A stretch of 64,000 bases of DNA from Gliomastix tumulicola (lineage: Eukaryota; Ascomycota; Sordariomycetes; Hypocreales; Bionectriaceae), in the NCBI GenBank assembly GCA_001599755.1, contig BCHX01000007.1, positions 1,612,001 to 1,676,000 of the forward strand, in the 5' to 3' direction. This document shows positions 1-10,519 of the stretch, in pieces. Below the pieces are notes generated by a model. The model made no database searches and had not been told where the DNA came from. It saw nothing but the letters and a program-made list of their open reading frames with translations. How positions within the stretch are numbered: the first letter of the stretch is position 1; the number at the start of each line of letters is the position of its first letter. A program made the translations under genes and the position numbers.

Positions 1-1319
1 ATTCGCAACGTCCGCTCCAAACCTTCTGGGTAGACTCATTTTCTTTTTTTGCAGAAAATCCCAATGGTCGCTGTCAATTGCCATCTGGAATGCGCGCTAG
101 CCAATAAGCTTTTCATTCATCTCGCCTCCCTCAATACCACAGGTCGAACCTCATGACTCGTCCCCCCCCCCCCCCCCCTTCTCCCCTTTCTGAAGGTACT
201 ATTGCGTGCTGGAGATGCCGCCCCCAAGCTGTCATTCCCCCGCCCGTCTTACATGCGAGTCGGGACAACTTGCTGCAGTCCAGATGCTAGCTTCGTTCAG
301 GATCAACCACTCAACGACATCCCTCAGCAGATCCGAGCACCACGTGGATCCGGCAGTGACTGTCGCCATCCCAGCCCGTAGCCAAATACTTCCCTTCGTA
401 ATAATAATTCTCTCCTCCTCCCCGCTACGACTTGCAGTGTTAGTCTCGGACAAGGCCCGGTGGCTAGCTCGATCCAGTCAAAACATGTGGTAATACGCAG
501 CACGACATGGCAAATCTGACTACAGACACGGAGGGATTCAACTTGTCGGAGAGCTTCAAAAGAAATAAGACAACATTGTAGCGCAGAAAAGTGCCAAGCG
601 CAATTTGTATTCGGACAGAAAAACTAAAAACGCATCAAAGCCAAGCAGAGACTTTTAAGGGATATCACGGTCCATCTCCCTACTTCCATCCCAATCCGCA
701 CACAAGAGATGGGGTGTCGGCCTCCGACCCTCCAAACGGTATTTCCACATCCTCCCAAGGCCTGGGTTCCTCACCCCCTCCCGACTTCGCAAAATCAACT
801 GGTGGTATCTTTGAACAGAAAAAGAAATCAGAAAAATGAGAAGGCTGGGGATAGACTGATGGAACAAGAGGAAATAAAACACCAAGAGATTGTGTGTGTG
901 TGTGTATGTGTGTGTGTTTGCGTGTGCAAAAATAAGAGATATAAAGAGAGAGTGACATGAGATCGACGACAGCAAGCATCAGCAGAGATGCGGGGAAAAG
1001 CAGATGCAAGGGCGAGACACCTCCCGCAGATATTAAAAAGAACGATGTAATGTGATAGGGTAAGGAAACACGCCACAGGTGGGCACTGTCGTAGTCATCA
1101 TCTGAACGCTTCATGCCCGGGGGCGTCCCCATTGGTCCCCTCTTCGTCCTGTTCGCGTTCGTCTATTAGGTTGTGTGTATTAAAATTGTAGTAAATCAGC
1201 CAAGTCAAGTGGTCGTCATATCGCTTGCTGATGTAAAAAGAGAGGTATCGGACGGAATGAAGCGAAGTGAAAAGAGAGTAGAGATAGTAGTAGTGTCGGA
1301 AGGTGGCGACAACCCAGGC
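1..1319. other. Intergenic / 3' flank, no gene seen
   Basis: No convincing coding region. The open frames here are short, overlap on both strands and carry no recognisable domain. It contains a run of 17 C at 162-178 and a TG microsatellite around 893-920. The last few hundred bases probably include the 3' UTR of the minus-strand zinc-finger gene that ends at 1320. Confidence 0.6.
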
Positions 1320-3143
1320 TTACATGCGCCCGTCGTTGTCGTCGAAGAAGAAGGTCATTGGGGCCGACATGTCGGTGTCGTGATGCTGCTGGACTGGGAT
1401 GAACTGCTGGTGGTGGTGGTGAGGGTGATAGCCGCCCTGCGGCTGCTCGCCCATACGCACTGCCATCCCCCATTCATGGCTCGGGATCGAGGTCGGCGCC
1501 TGGTGGTGGTGGTATTGCGGGATCATCTCCCCGTACGCGTTCGGCACCTGGTCCATGGACACGGCCATGGGCATGCCGTCGCCCGGAGCCATTGACATGG
1601 GCGAGTCGTGGATGTAAGGGGACCCTTGAGGAACCTGCGATCGCTTCTTGGGATGCATGTCCTCCATGCTGTTCAGGCGACTCCAGCTGGCCGGCCGCTT
1701 GTGTGGCACAGGAGTCGCGGGTCGAGCTGTGGAGGCCTGGCTCCCAGGTGTAGAGCTATATGCCATGGAGCCATAGCCGCTGTTCTGGTCCTGCTCGTGA
1801 TACGACATCTGCTGCTCATATGGCGACAAGCTAACCAGACCATCATGAACAGGTACCTGCCCGTAGTATTGAGCCGGATAGCCCTGGTCCTCGTGCACAG
1901 ACAGCGCGTACATGTCCGGCGAATCATGCATCACCTGCGCATCTATCGAGGCATGTCCGTTGACAGGCGTGTTCACCTGCTTGGGCAGTGGCGGTGCCTG
2001 ATCCGGTGCGAAGGTGGGAGCGTCTGTCGGGACAGACTTCTCTTGCGGGATGGGAATGGGCGTCCCGGGGTGAGGACCGGCTGTGTGGTCGGAGCCGCTC
2101 ATGTGCATATCGGGAACAGACGTAGGGGGCGTCGAGGGTCGAGACTTGGCCTTGCTGTTCTTCCGGCTTCCCAGCCTGAAGACCGAGTTGGGTCGGGACT
2201 TGGTGATGGACGGGATGATGCCCTCATCCTCCGACTTCGCTGGGTCGTCCGTCTCGGTGAGGCACTGGCTTCGGAAGGGCAGCTGGAAATGGAGGTCGAT
2301 TTCGCTCGGCGGAGGTGTACGGGAGTGCGTGAACGGCGACGTGCCCAGGATGTAGGCAAGGCGCACCAGTTGCGAGATGTCCTCGCCCAGGTGCCTACAC
2401 TCCAGCATTCGCTTGAGATCACCCGAGGATCGAGGCTTCCACGCCAGTGCTTGTCTCTTCTCCTTCGGCCAGATGCACGTCTTCCAAATCGACTTGACAC
2501 GGGACTGTCGCATCAGGTTGTGGATCTGGATTCGGTACTCCCACTCGTTGACGTCGAAGTCGTCCTCGAAGTGCTTGGCGATGTGCTCGAAGTACTTGTC
2601 ACGACTGTTTGCTGCGTCATCTCGGTTCGACGCTTCGAAGATGCGATCCTTGCAGTTAGCAAAACCGCAGGAGAAGACCAGCTGCGGGCAGAGGTCAGAT
2701 CGGGCGGCGCTGTTCGGGAGAGCCTCCATCTTGTGAGTCTCTTTCGCGTGCGTGCTGTAGGAGCGTTCGGTGGCGAAGGTGAGGTGGCAGCCCTTGGTTC
2801 GGCAAATCCAGACGACATCGGATCCGTGGAAGTTGTTGAGATGTTTCTTGAAGTCGGACTTGCGTCCGAACTCGACAAGGTTGCGATCCAAGAAGCACAT
2901 GGGGCATTGGTACTTCTTCAGGGTGTTGATGTGAAGGCGAGGTGAGGGCATCGAGGGTTCCTGGTTCGGTGAGGTGATATCACCCGGTGACTCGAGCCAC
3001 GAGTTGCGGAAATTGCCATCCTTGGGCATGTCGGCGTCGGGCCCAACAGAAAGCTCGGCTCCGGTGTCCCTGGTAGACTGCGTCCTGATGGACGCGGCAT
3101 CAGAGGCCGTCCATACGAGCGACGGTGCGCCATTGCTGCTCAT
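1320..3143 (-). CDS. C2H2 zinc-finger protein, paralog 1
   Basis: Predicted nuclear DNA- or RNA-binding regulator of 607 residues; target unknown. From about residue 78 there are three C2H2-like fingers: CPMC...HLNNFH, CRTKGC...HAKETH and CGFANC...HIAKH. A conserved non-finger block follows (about 200-270) with LMRQS, an IWPKEKRQALAWKP stretch and RHLGE. The C-terminal 330 residues are low complexity, rich in Pro, Ser, Gln and His, with a His/Gln cluster near the end, as in many fungal transcription factors. The ATG at 3143 is the first in frame. A consensus intron lies in the presumed 5' leader (3186-3281). The gene at 10520-12597 shares the same finger-plus-block architecture and is a clear paralog. 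The family is inferred from the finger pattern; no specific named regulator is recognised. Confidence 0.85.
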   Translation of the reverse strand: MSSNGAPSLVWTASDAASIRTQSTRDTGAELSVGPDADMPKDGNFRNSWLESPGDITSPNQEPSMPSPRLHINTLKKYQCPMCFLDRNLVEFGRKSDFKKHLNNFHGSDVVWICRTKGCHLTFATERSYSTHAKETHKMEALPNSAARSDLCPQLVFSCGFANCKDRIFEASNRDDAANSRDKYFEHIAKHFEDDFDVNEWEYRIQIHNLMRQSRVKSIWKTCIWPKEKRQALAWKPRSSGDLKRMLECRHLGEDISQLVRLAYILGTSPFTHSRTPPPSEIDLHFQLPFRSQCLTETDDPAKSEDEGIIPSITKSRPNSVFRLGSRKNSKAKSRPSTPPTSVPDMHMSGSDHTAGPHPGTPIPIPQEKSVPTDAPTFAPDQAPPLPKQVNTPVNGHASIDAQVMHDSPDMYALSVHEDQGYPAQYYGQVPVHDGLVSLSPYEQQMSYHEQDQNSGYGSMAYSSTPGSQASTARPATPVPHKRPASWSRLNSMEDMHPKKRSQVPQGSPYIHDSPMSMAPGDGMPMAVSMDQVPNAYGEMIPQYHHHQAPTSIPSHEWGMAVRMGEQPQGGYHPHHHHQQFIPVQQHHDTDMSAPMTFFFDDNDGRM

Positions 3144-3185
3144 GAGGGTCGTTGTGGTAGAAATAGCTGATGCTCGAGCTAGTGG

Positions 3186-3281
3186 CTAAATGTTAGAGCG
3201 TCGTCGTCATCGGACGAGGGAATTCTCTGCTCGATGTCTGATCTATACATCGAGCAGAGGGCCGAGGCATTGTTCACTTAC
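3186..3281 (-). other. Candidate 5'-leader intron of paralog 1
   Basis: On the minus strand a GTAAGT donor begins at 3281 and a TTTAG acceptor ends at 3186, with CTAAC at 3196-3192 as a possible branch point. The 96-nt length is typical of filamentous fungi. No open frame of note lies upstream, so it would be a leader intron. The branch point is unusually close to the acceptor, which lowers certainty. Confidence 0.5.
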
Positions 3282-6057
3282 AAGACTCTCCGAGACCAGT
3301 CAGAGCACAGACGAGACTATTCAGTCCATATTTATGAACGAGCTGAAGGAGTACACGCTGGTCGTCATCGCCCAGCGGTCGAATGGGCGAGTCATCGAGG
3401 ACTGGCCCGCCGAAAGGAAACATCCCGTCGTCCTACGCTCTCAGAAACGTAACCGATAGTCGTCAAAGTGAGCTGATTGGGTGAAGAAGCGTCGCCTTCG
3501 GAAAGCTGGTGATGAGCACTGAGTCGTTGGTGAAGATATGATCGAGTGTCGAGGGCGATGTTGGACTCTCAAGCCAGGTGGGCCACGGCGAACTCAAGAC
3601 AAGACCAGATGGCGCCCAGCTAGCATAGATACCAGGCGTCGTAAGATCCCTTCTACCCAATGCTTTCTCTTCGTCGTTGTGCGAATTACGTGTTTGCTCA
3701 CCGAGCCTGCGTGTGAGTTGATGGTAGTTATGTTGAGGTGATGTGTTGTGTGAAGGTTGTTGTGCGGGATGGGTATCGTGAAAGGCGTCAAGATGCAAAA
3801 GTAAAGAGCGACAGGAAACCAGAATGGCTAAGAGGATAACAATGATGAAGAAAGGACTGTATGAGAGAGAGAGGAGAGAGAGAGAGGAGAGGAAGAAAGG
3901 CTAGAGGGTGAGGTTGTGGATGGGCGGGATGGACGGGATTAGAAGAGCGAGGGCTACCAAGAAGGATAAACAGGAACGGGGGAGCCCTCCTTCTAGAAGG
4001 CTTCGAACCTTCGGACAGGGGCCTGAGGGTACGTATTCTTGGTACATCTGCACGCAGATGAAGAAATGTCAGAGCTGATCCACAGCAGTCCAAAGAGCCA
4101 CCCCCCTGGCGAGAAGGGCCCCTCTCGTGGTCGTCTTGGTCGACTTTTAGGGTGGCAGGCGAGCCAGGCAGAGGGGTGGACCAGAGCAATGCCCATCCTG
4201 GTCCTTTCTGCTCGTAGGTAAGCAGCCGACCAGGGTGCCATGGCTTGGTCGTGCTGAACCATCGTGTGAATAGTCATCTCTTGTCAACCTAGCCAGGCGT
4301 AGTAGTGGAGGGTGGGCGTGATCCGCCTCCGAGACGGGTGCATGCTGGACGTATCATGTCCGTCACCAGCGGCATCAGCATTAAGCGGTATCAAGACGAC
4401 GGGCAGACCACACAAGACACTGGGAAGATCTCCGACCGAGAGGTGCGCTTCGAGGACCCAGACCAGGCTGGACGACGGAATGGGAATTGTCACGTTGGGA
4501 CGCTTCAGATAGGTATGGTGTCAATGGGCGGACAGGGGTAGGCGACTTACCCCTGGCTGCAGACCCCCCCATGGCTTGTTTCAGGAAATCACCTATCGAG
4601 GCCGAAGTCCACTTGTACCTCGCAGCTCACCAGGCCAACAGCCCGCAGGTAGCCCGCAGGTAGCGCGCCTCGCGCCGCAGGGACGCATATTCTGTAAGGC
4701 GTCCCCTCCTCCTCCTCCTCCTCCTTCCTCGCCATGAGGTGAGGTGGTGGTGTGTGTGTATGTATGCGTGTGGCTGGATCGGTGCAGTGTCGCAGCCGAA
4801 GAGGTGATCAGGCCGTTCAATGCGACGCCGTTCAGGGGAAGGGGACTTTGGTGCGAACATGCACACACGACGAGTATAGCAGGTCATGACCTCTCCTCCT
4901 CGCGGCGTGGGAGGAGGAAGAAGGAAGGATGACTAAGGGCACGAGATGGTCACCGCCGGGGTTCCTGCGTGGCATGTCGAGGCCCTTTGGATTCGAAAGC
5001 TGAAGCTGGAGATAACCGTCCCGCGGGCTGTGTAGGCCGCAGTCTGACCGTCTGTCCGTCTGTCGAACAGCGCCCAAAACCCCAGCCGTTTCACGTCGAC
5101 GGGAGAGCCAGGACCGGACTGACTGCGCTCGCTTTTGCCCAGGCCCCGGGACTGGTTCTAGCCCTCAGGTTGGATTGCGCCACAACCATTCGAGGGGGAA
5201 TTCTCGAGAAAGTCCGTCCCTGACAGCTGGGTTTTTACGACGGGGAACGAGGATGGTGGCTGGGCGTGGCGTTCGATGATGCGGAATTTGGGGTGAATCC
5301 TTTCCCAGCAAGGACGCACGACCGACTGCATGGGAACTTCCGCGCCTTTTTTCCCTTCAGGCAGGCCACTCTCTTTTTTTTTTTTACGCCGGACCAATTC
5401 GCGGCCTCGATGACCTGGGGAAGGTGTGCCCGTAGCGTCTGTAGCGTACCTGCCGGCAATATTCTCGAGAACCACTAAGGCAGGTGCAGTGGGCTAGTTG
5501 GCCTAAAGAGGCCTAAAGACGTGCTAGCTCTGGAGACCTTCCAGGCTTTTACAGGGGCCGACACAGGTGCAACTCTGCTGCGTCCCTCCACCATGAGGTA
5601 GCATCAAATTTTGCGATCGCAGAGTGGACGCAACCTCTAATCTGCAAAGGTTAGTAGGTAAGGTGAGTCTCAGGCCGGAGGGGGGGCTGCCGGGCAGTAG
5701 TGGCCGGTGTTAGTGTGTCCCCTGGGGCCTTGGTATCGCTGTGTTGAATGGATAACGAGTAATGCAGCGAGTCACATGTGGCTCTCCATGACGTGCTCGA
5801 ACTGGATCTCCGTCGCGCCGTGAAATGAGCGGGTTTATTATTAGCAGCAAAAACGTTGGCTGGCTGCAGGTTACTGCAGGTTAGTGCCCTTTGGAGTGAC
5901 AGTTCAGTTGAATGATCAGGAATCCGTCTGTAAGTTGGCTGCAGGTGATGGACCGCCAATCGAGCGCAATTTACCCAACACAGCAAGAGGTCGGATGTTG
6001 TACAGCCCGACACGTGGTTGTCTGACCTCGTGTGAGTCTTGTCTCTGCTCGGCTCGT

Positions 6058-6083
6058 CCCATCCCATCCCATCCCATCCCATC
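6058..6083. repeat. ATCCC pentanucleotide repeat
   Basis: About five consecutive ATCCC units, read directly from the sequence. It lies in the long gap between the two zinc-finger paralogs and has no coding context. Confidence 0.9.
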
Positions 6084-7908
6084 ACAGACGAGGCGCCCGC
6101 TGGCTCAAATCCCAGTGTTCCCAGCGCTCTGGGCGGGAGGAACGTTCCGGGGCACGCGGAGGATTTTGTATTACCCATCATTTACTCTTGTCTTTCTTGC
6201 ACGATAGCATCAGGTAACAGGGAGAGCACCGCGTCTGGGATAGTTGGCTTCCTCGGGAGGAGCTGAGGTGCACTCGTTAAGGACGAGGGTCAGGTATAAT
6301 GGAACACGAATGTACCAAGTACCTACCTACCTGACCTGCCTCAACGGTGTCGGTTATGCACGAGCGATGCACAGGCAGCGCAATATTCCACGTGCTCTGC
6401 ATCGATATTACTCCGGAGGGTCGTCCCCCCTGCAGTGCGTGCGCCCGGGCTTGGGGTAATGAACCTGTCATCTATCTGTTCTATTTCTGGCAGCACCCCT
6501 CACCCTCCCTGGCCCTCCCTGGCCCTCCCATCCAACCAGCTCGTGTGCAGATGAGAAAGAGGGTCCCTGCACGTCAAATTGAGGAATTCTTCAACCTGTC
6601 CTGCCCGCTCCACAGCCTGCATTGTTTTTGGCGTTACTCCCCTGTTTCACCCGAAATGATGAATGATGCTCCTAATCTGCCCCATCTCTCGGGGGGGGGG
6701 AGCCTTCCCTCTCTGTTTTTCTTGTCCTTCTGTCCATCTTCCTTCTGTAATCTCAGATGGCTGCCTTATCCTTATTAACTCGAAGGGAGCCCGCACACTC
6801 CCCACCAAGCCCCCTTGCTCGAGGACCCAGAAGGGTGCCCGTAGCGAGCCACGCGAGTGATGGATTGATTGACTTTGCTGTTTTGTTTTCCCTTGGGGTT
6901 CCTCTCTGATGAGCAATGACCTCACAGGACCCTCCCAGAAGTGGCATGTTTAAGCACAGTCGTCGCATCGTCTCGTCTTGGGGGCAGTCGAGTCCCCATT
7001 GAACGAATGTCATCACCGCCGGCCCCAGCTTTGCCTGTTTCGAACAAATGTCCGATGTCGTATTCCCACTTTCCTTCAAAGCCCAGGGCAGCACCAGATC
7101 CGCCCGTCCCGCGAGTGAGCCACGAGGCAGGGCGAGAGCGAAAGAGAGAGAGAGAGAGAGAGGGAGAAACAGTCCTTGCATTGTCATCCACGCGGCCGTT
7201 GACCCCCTTCACATCGCAGATCACGCCCCCCCCTTCCCGCTCGCTCGAACCACTGCAGGGCATGATGACCACATGGTGAAACAAAACAAGCGTGAACGTC
7301 TCCCAAAGTCCAAGCTGCGAGGGCCAGCCAAGGGTTCTCAAGCCACACGCATCAACGGCCTGAAGAGCGGCCCGCCTATCAGCTATTACAGCATAGTAAC
7401 AACACACTGTATGTAATACGACGCTCCGTCCCAAGTACATTGTGTCCATGCAGCTCCCGTTGAAACTGTTTCACAATTGTCGATTGCGTCCGTCCATTGG
7501 CCAGCCGTCCAGGAAGAAAGCCCATCTCCACCACCTCATGCCATGCCACGTGGCTCTAGCCAGGGGTGAGAGGGAAAAGCATGTGCAGAGGAAGGGAAAA
7601 AGCAAGAAAAGGAAAGCACAACGATACCCGGGGGTGGATGGGTGGATTGGGTGGTCAGCAAAGAACCGGGACCGCTCTGCAAGGAGATGAGTTTCCATTC
7701 TTGTCCAGCAGGACTCTCGCTCACTCACAATGCGGATGCTACCTTCTGGGAAGGGTGAGTACGTACATTTTTCTCTCACGCACACGCGGGCGTACAGCCC
7801 GTCGTTGCTGTCAATTTCTGGGTGTAACCCCCGATCCTGTGATCTACGGCCCATTTGTTTCAAGTGTGTTTACATATCTGCAGGCCCGCTGCTTACGAGC
7901 CAGCCTCA

Positions 7909-7949
7909 CATGCATGCATGCATGCATGCATACATACATACATACATAC
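7909..7949. repeat. CATG/CATA compound microsatellite
   Basis: A run of TGCA/CATG tetranucleotides passes directly into CATA tetranucleotides. Each half is alternating purine-pyrimidine and the CATG half is self-complementary, so it can form a cruciform or slipped structure. Intergenic. Confidence 0.9.
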
Positions 7950-8800
7950 CAGAAAGACACACAGACATCATGCCCGCAGAACAGGCCAGGCCCGGGTCGT
8001 GGCCTGTTCCTTTTCAGCTGGGCCTTGGCGAGGGACAGGATTTGAAGCCTTTTGCTCGAGTCAGAATTTTCCTCAGCCCAGATCTTGTCCACGCGCGGGA
8101 AATGGTCCCGAGCGAGTGAATATGTGTTGGTTCACAGGGCAAGGGCAAGCCCTCCTCGGGTCCTGTCCAGGTCCCCCCTCTTTGATTTCTCATCGCTCAC
8201 CTCATCCCACCCACGAACAAGGGGCCGGCCTCATCAAGCAAGGTTATCCCAGCCTCGTGTCTGAACAGCCCAACCCCTAGGGAGATCCAGCGTGATACAT
8301 ATATGCATAACCTACGCAACGGGGAAGCTATTCCGCAGTGGTTCTGCCTGCCTCCCCCCTTCTTATCAGATGACGTTCTCGTTCGCCACGACGGGCCAGT
8401 CACCCCCTCCCCATCGTCTGATATCCCACTCGCAGTGACATTCCGGGCCCCTCTGCAGCAGGTCCGACACGAACTGCCCTAATCCTCCTTGGACACGGCT
8501 GCCTGAAAGGGACCGGCCTCGACTCCGGAGGCCATCCCGTAAGCCTGGGAACCAAAGTAATAATAAAAATGAGAGAAATAAGAAAGAATGCTCCGTCAAG
8601 ACTTGCAGAATCCCAGACAATCGCGGCAAAAATGCAAGGAGGGCAAAAAAAAAAAAAAAAAAACCACAAGTGTCAGCAGGAAACAAACAGTGGCCTCATT
8701 CAGGATCGTCGCCCTCTCGGGACCGAAGCAAGCCCATACTCTCCATGCTTCAAACGCACACGCGGGCGGGCGTCTAATAAGACGGAGTCTGACTCCTTGG

Positions 8801-8857
8801 CACACACACACACACACACACCATTAGACGCGCCTGTGTGTGTGTGTGTGTGTGTGT
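8801..8857. repeat. CA run facing TG run (inverted microsatellite)
   Basis: About 21 bases of alternating CA (from 8801) are followed by a 12-base spacer and then about 24 bases of TG (from about 8834). The two arms are complementary, so the single strand can fold into a hairpin of roughly 20 base pairs. It sits between the two C2H2 genes and no gene covers it. Confidence 0.9.
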
Positions 8858-10519
8858 CCGTGTGTCTGTCTGTATTTGTATGTGTGTGCGTGTGTGCATT
8901 AGTTGACCTGTTAATAGTAACAATAACCTTCTCACCTCTCCTGCCATGCAGCGCTAATGCCCAACCAAAACCACCGACCGCATAAGCCAACCTCCCCCCG
9001 TGCCGCTACCCCCGCCCCAAACTACGTCCCTCACTCTCCTTTCTTCTGTCTGTGTCCGCCCTAGGGAAGGGAAAAAAAATGGCGAAGCGATTGCCATATT
9101 TGGCTTTGTGAGGGGGGGGGGCCAAATCTCTGTAGGGCTATGCGAGGACATGACTCGACGACGACAGGCTCATGGCTTTTCCCCTCCCCTCGTGGTGCAG
9201 GGGACGAGCGTGGTTTATTTTCCCGAGCCAAGAAAGACGAATGATCCGTGAGCCGCTGTGGCATGTTTGAGAGGGCGGCGATTACGTACGTTGCATGTTT
9301 GTGCTACATTCTCTGCGTGCCATTGATCGTGCCGTGTCGGACAATGGTCCTTGTGCCATGTTGGACACTCATCAATCGGCAAAGCATTGAAGGATTGTAA
9401 TGACAGAAGTCCTCAATATCAAAATAGAGGAATGAACAGGGCACGGAATCAAAGTTCTTTTTATCAAAATAACCGCTCTTTCTTGAATTGAGCATCGCCA
9501 ACGAGATCGTGAACGCATGAACGCGGAAAATCGAAGGCATCTGTAGGGTAGTCGTGATGCCCTCATCTCACTCAACCCGTCGCTCGTTCATTCACTCGTC
9601 GTCCATCACGCATGAAAGAAAAAAAAGCCCGACGGCACTAGCCTCGTATACGAGACCACAAAACGACCTTCTTCTTCACCCCAACGTTACCACTCCTTTA
9701 GTTCTGTCCTGCCCAACTCCAAGCCCCAGAATAGACCAACACACGCCCCCGCGGTGACGATCCCGCTCTCGCCCTAGCTCGTCGACGCGAGTAATGCATC
9801 GTCGCCGTGAAACCTGCTACGCACTCAGGGAGACAGGAGGATGACGCTCGCTATGTCACAGGCAGGAGATCATAGGTCGGTTCGTCGGAGGGGGAGGTTG
9901 GAGAGGACTGGGACGGGATTCGTCGGGTTGGCCGAGATGATGCATCCACCGATTGACCTTGGCTGGGGGAATTAGCAACTAGACAACGTTACCTGGGTGC
10001 AGTGCGTATGGCAAAAAATTTGCCGACGAGAGGGATAGATGAGCAATGCGCGAGAATGTGAGTAGATGACTGTTGAATGGCAGATCAATTGAAATCATAG
10101 ACACGTCCCGGGTAGATGATACAAAGCAGCGTCCAAGCGAACATCGTCTTTTGTCGTACAGCGCAGCTATTACTGCTAACCAATCGCCCGAAGGATGGTG
10201 TCCCAAACAGTCGCATGCCTATATCCTCGGCACCTGGCCAAGGGATCCCAGATATTCCCTACATATACTGATCTCTGTCTCTTCCGTCCTGGTATCCTTC
10301 GTGACATCCCACCCCCCCCAAATCCTATCCAGTAGTAACAGTGGATGCCCTTGCGCCTTTCCCGGGGTATTCAAACATATATAGAAAAAGAAGAACATTA
10401 AATGACTTAAGGAAAGAGTATAATGAATGTGGTGAACGTGCTGAACATGCGAAGTATAAAGGATGCTCGCGTGCTAGGGGAGTAGGTGGTGGATGGATGG
10501 TACGAGTGTCCCAGGTTGC

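Larger units (their letters stand above)
3282..10519. other. Long intergenic region between the two C2H2 paralogs
   Basis: About 7.2 kb without a supportable gene. All open frames are under 180 codons, overlap frames on the other strand and lack domains or phase-matched introns. It holds many simple repeats: GA-rich tract near 3867-3893, five ATCCC units near 6058-6083, an AG run near 7143-7163, CATG/CATA units near 7909-7948, an 18-nt A run near 8646 and the CA/TG inverted microsatellite at 8801-8857. It includes the presumed promoter and leader of paralog 1 and the 3' flank of paralog 2. Long promoters are common for fungal developmental regulators, and a non-coding RNA cannot be excluded. 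Confidence 0.55.

Noticed and set aside
1608..2945. 445-codon plus-strand frame
   Set aside because: Antisense shadow of the C2H2 paralog 1; no domain and Arg/Val/Leu-rich composition.
7909..8860. Repeat-rich stretch considered as CRISPR-like or transposon end
   Set aside because: Only simple microsatellites; no spacer pattern, no terminal inverted or direct repeats of an element, and CRISPR arrays are not expected in fungi.
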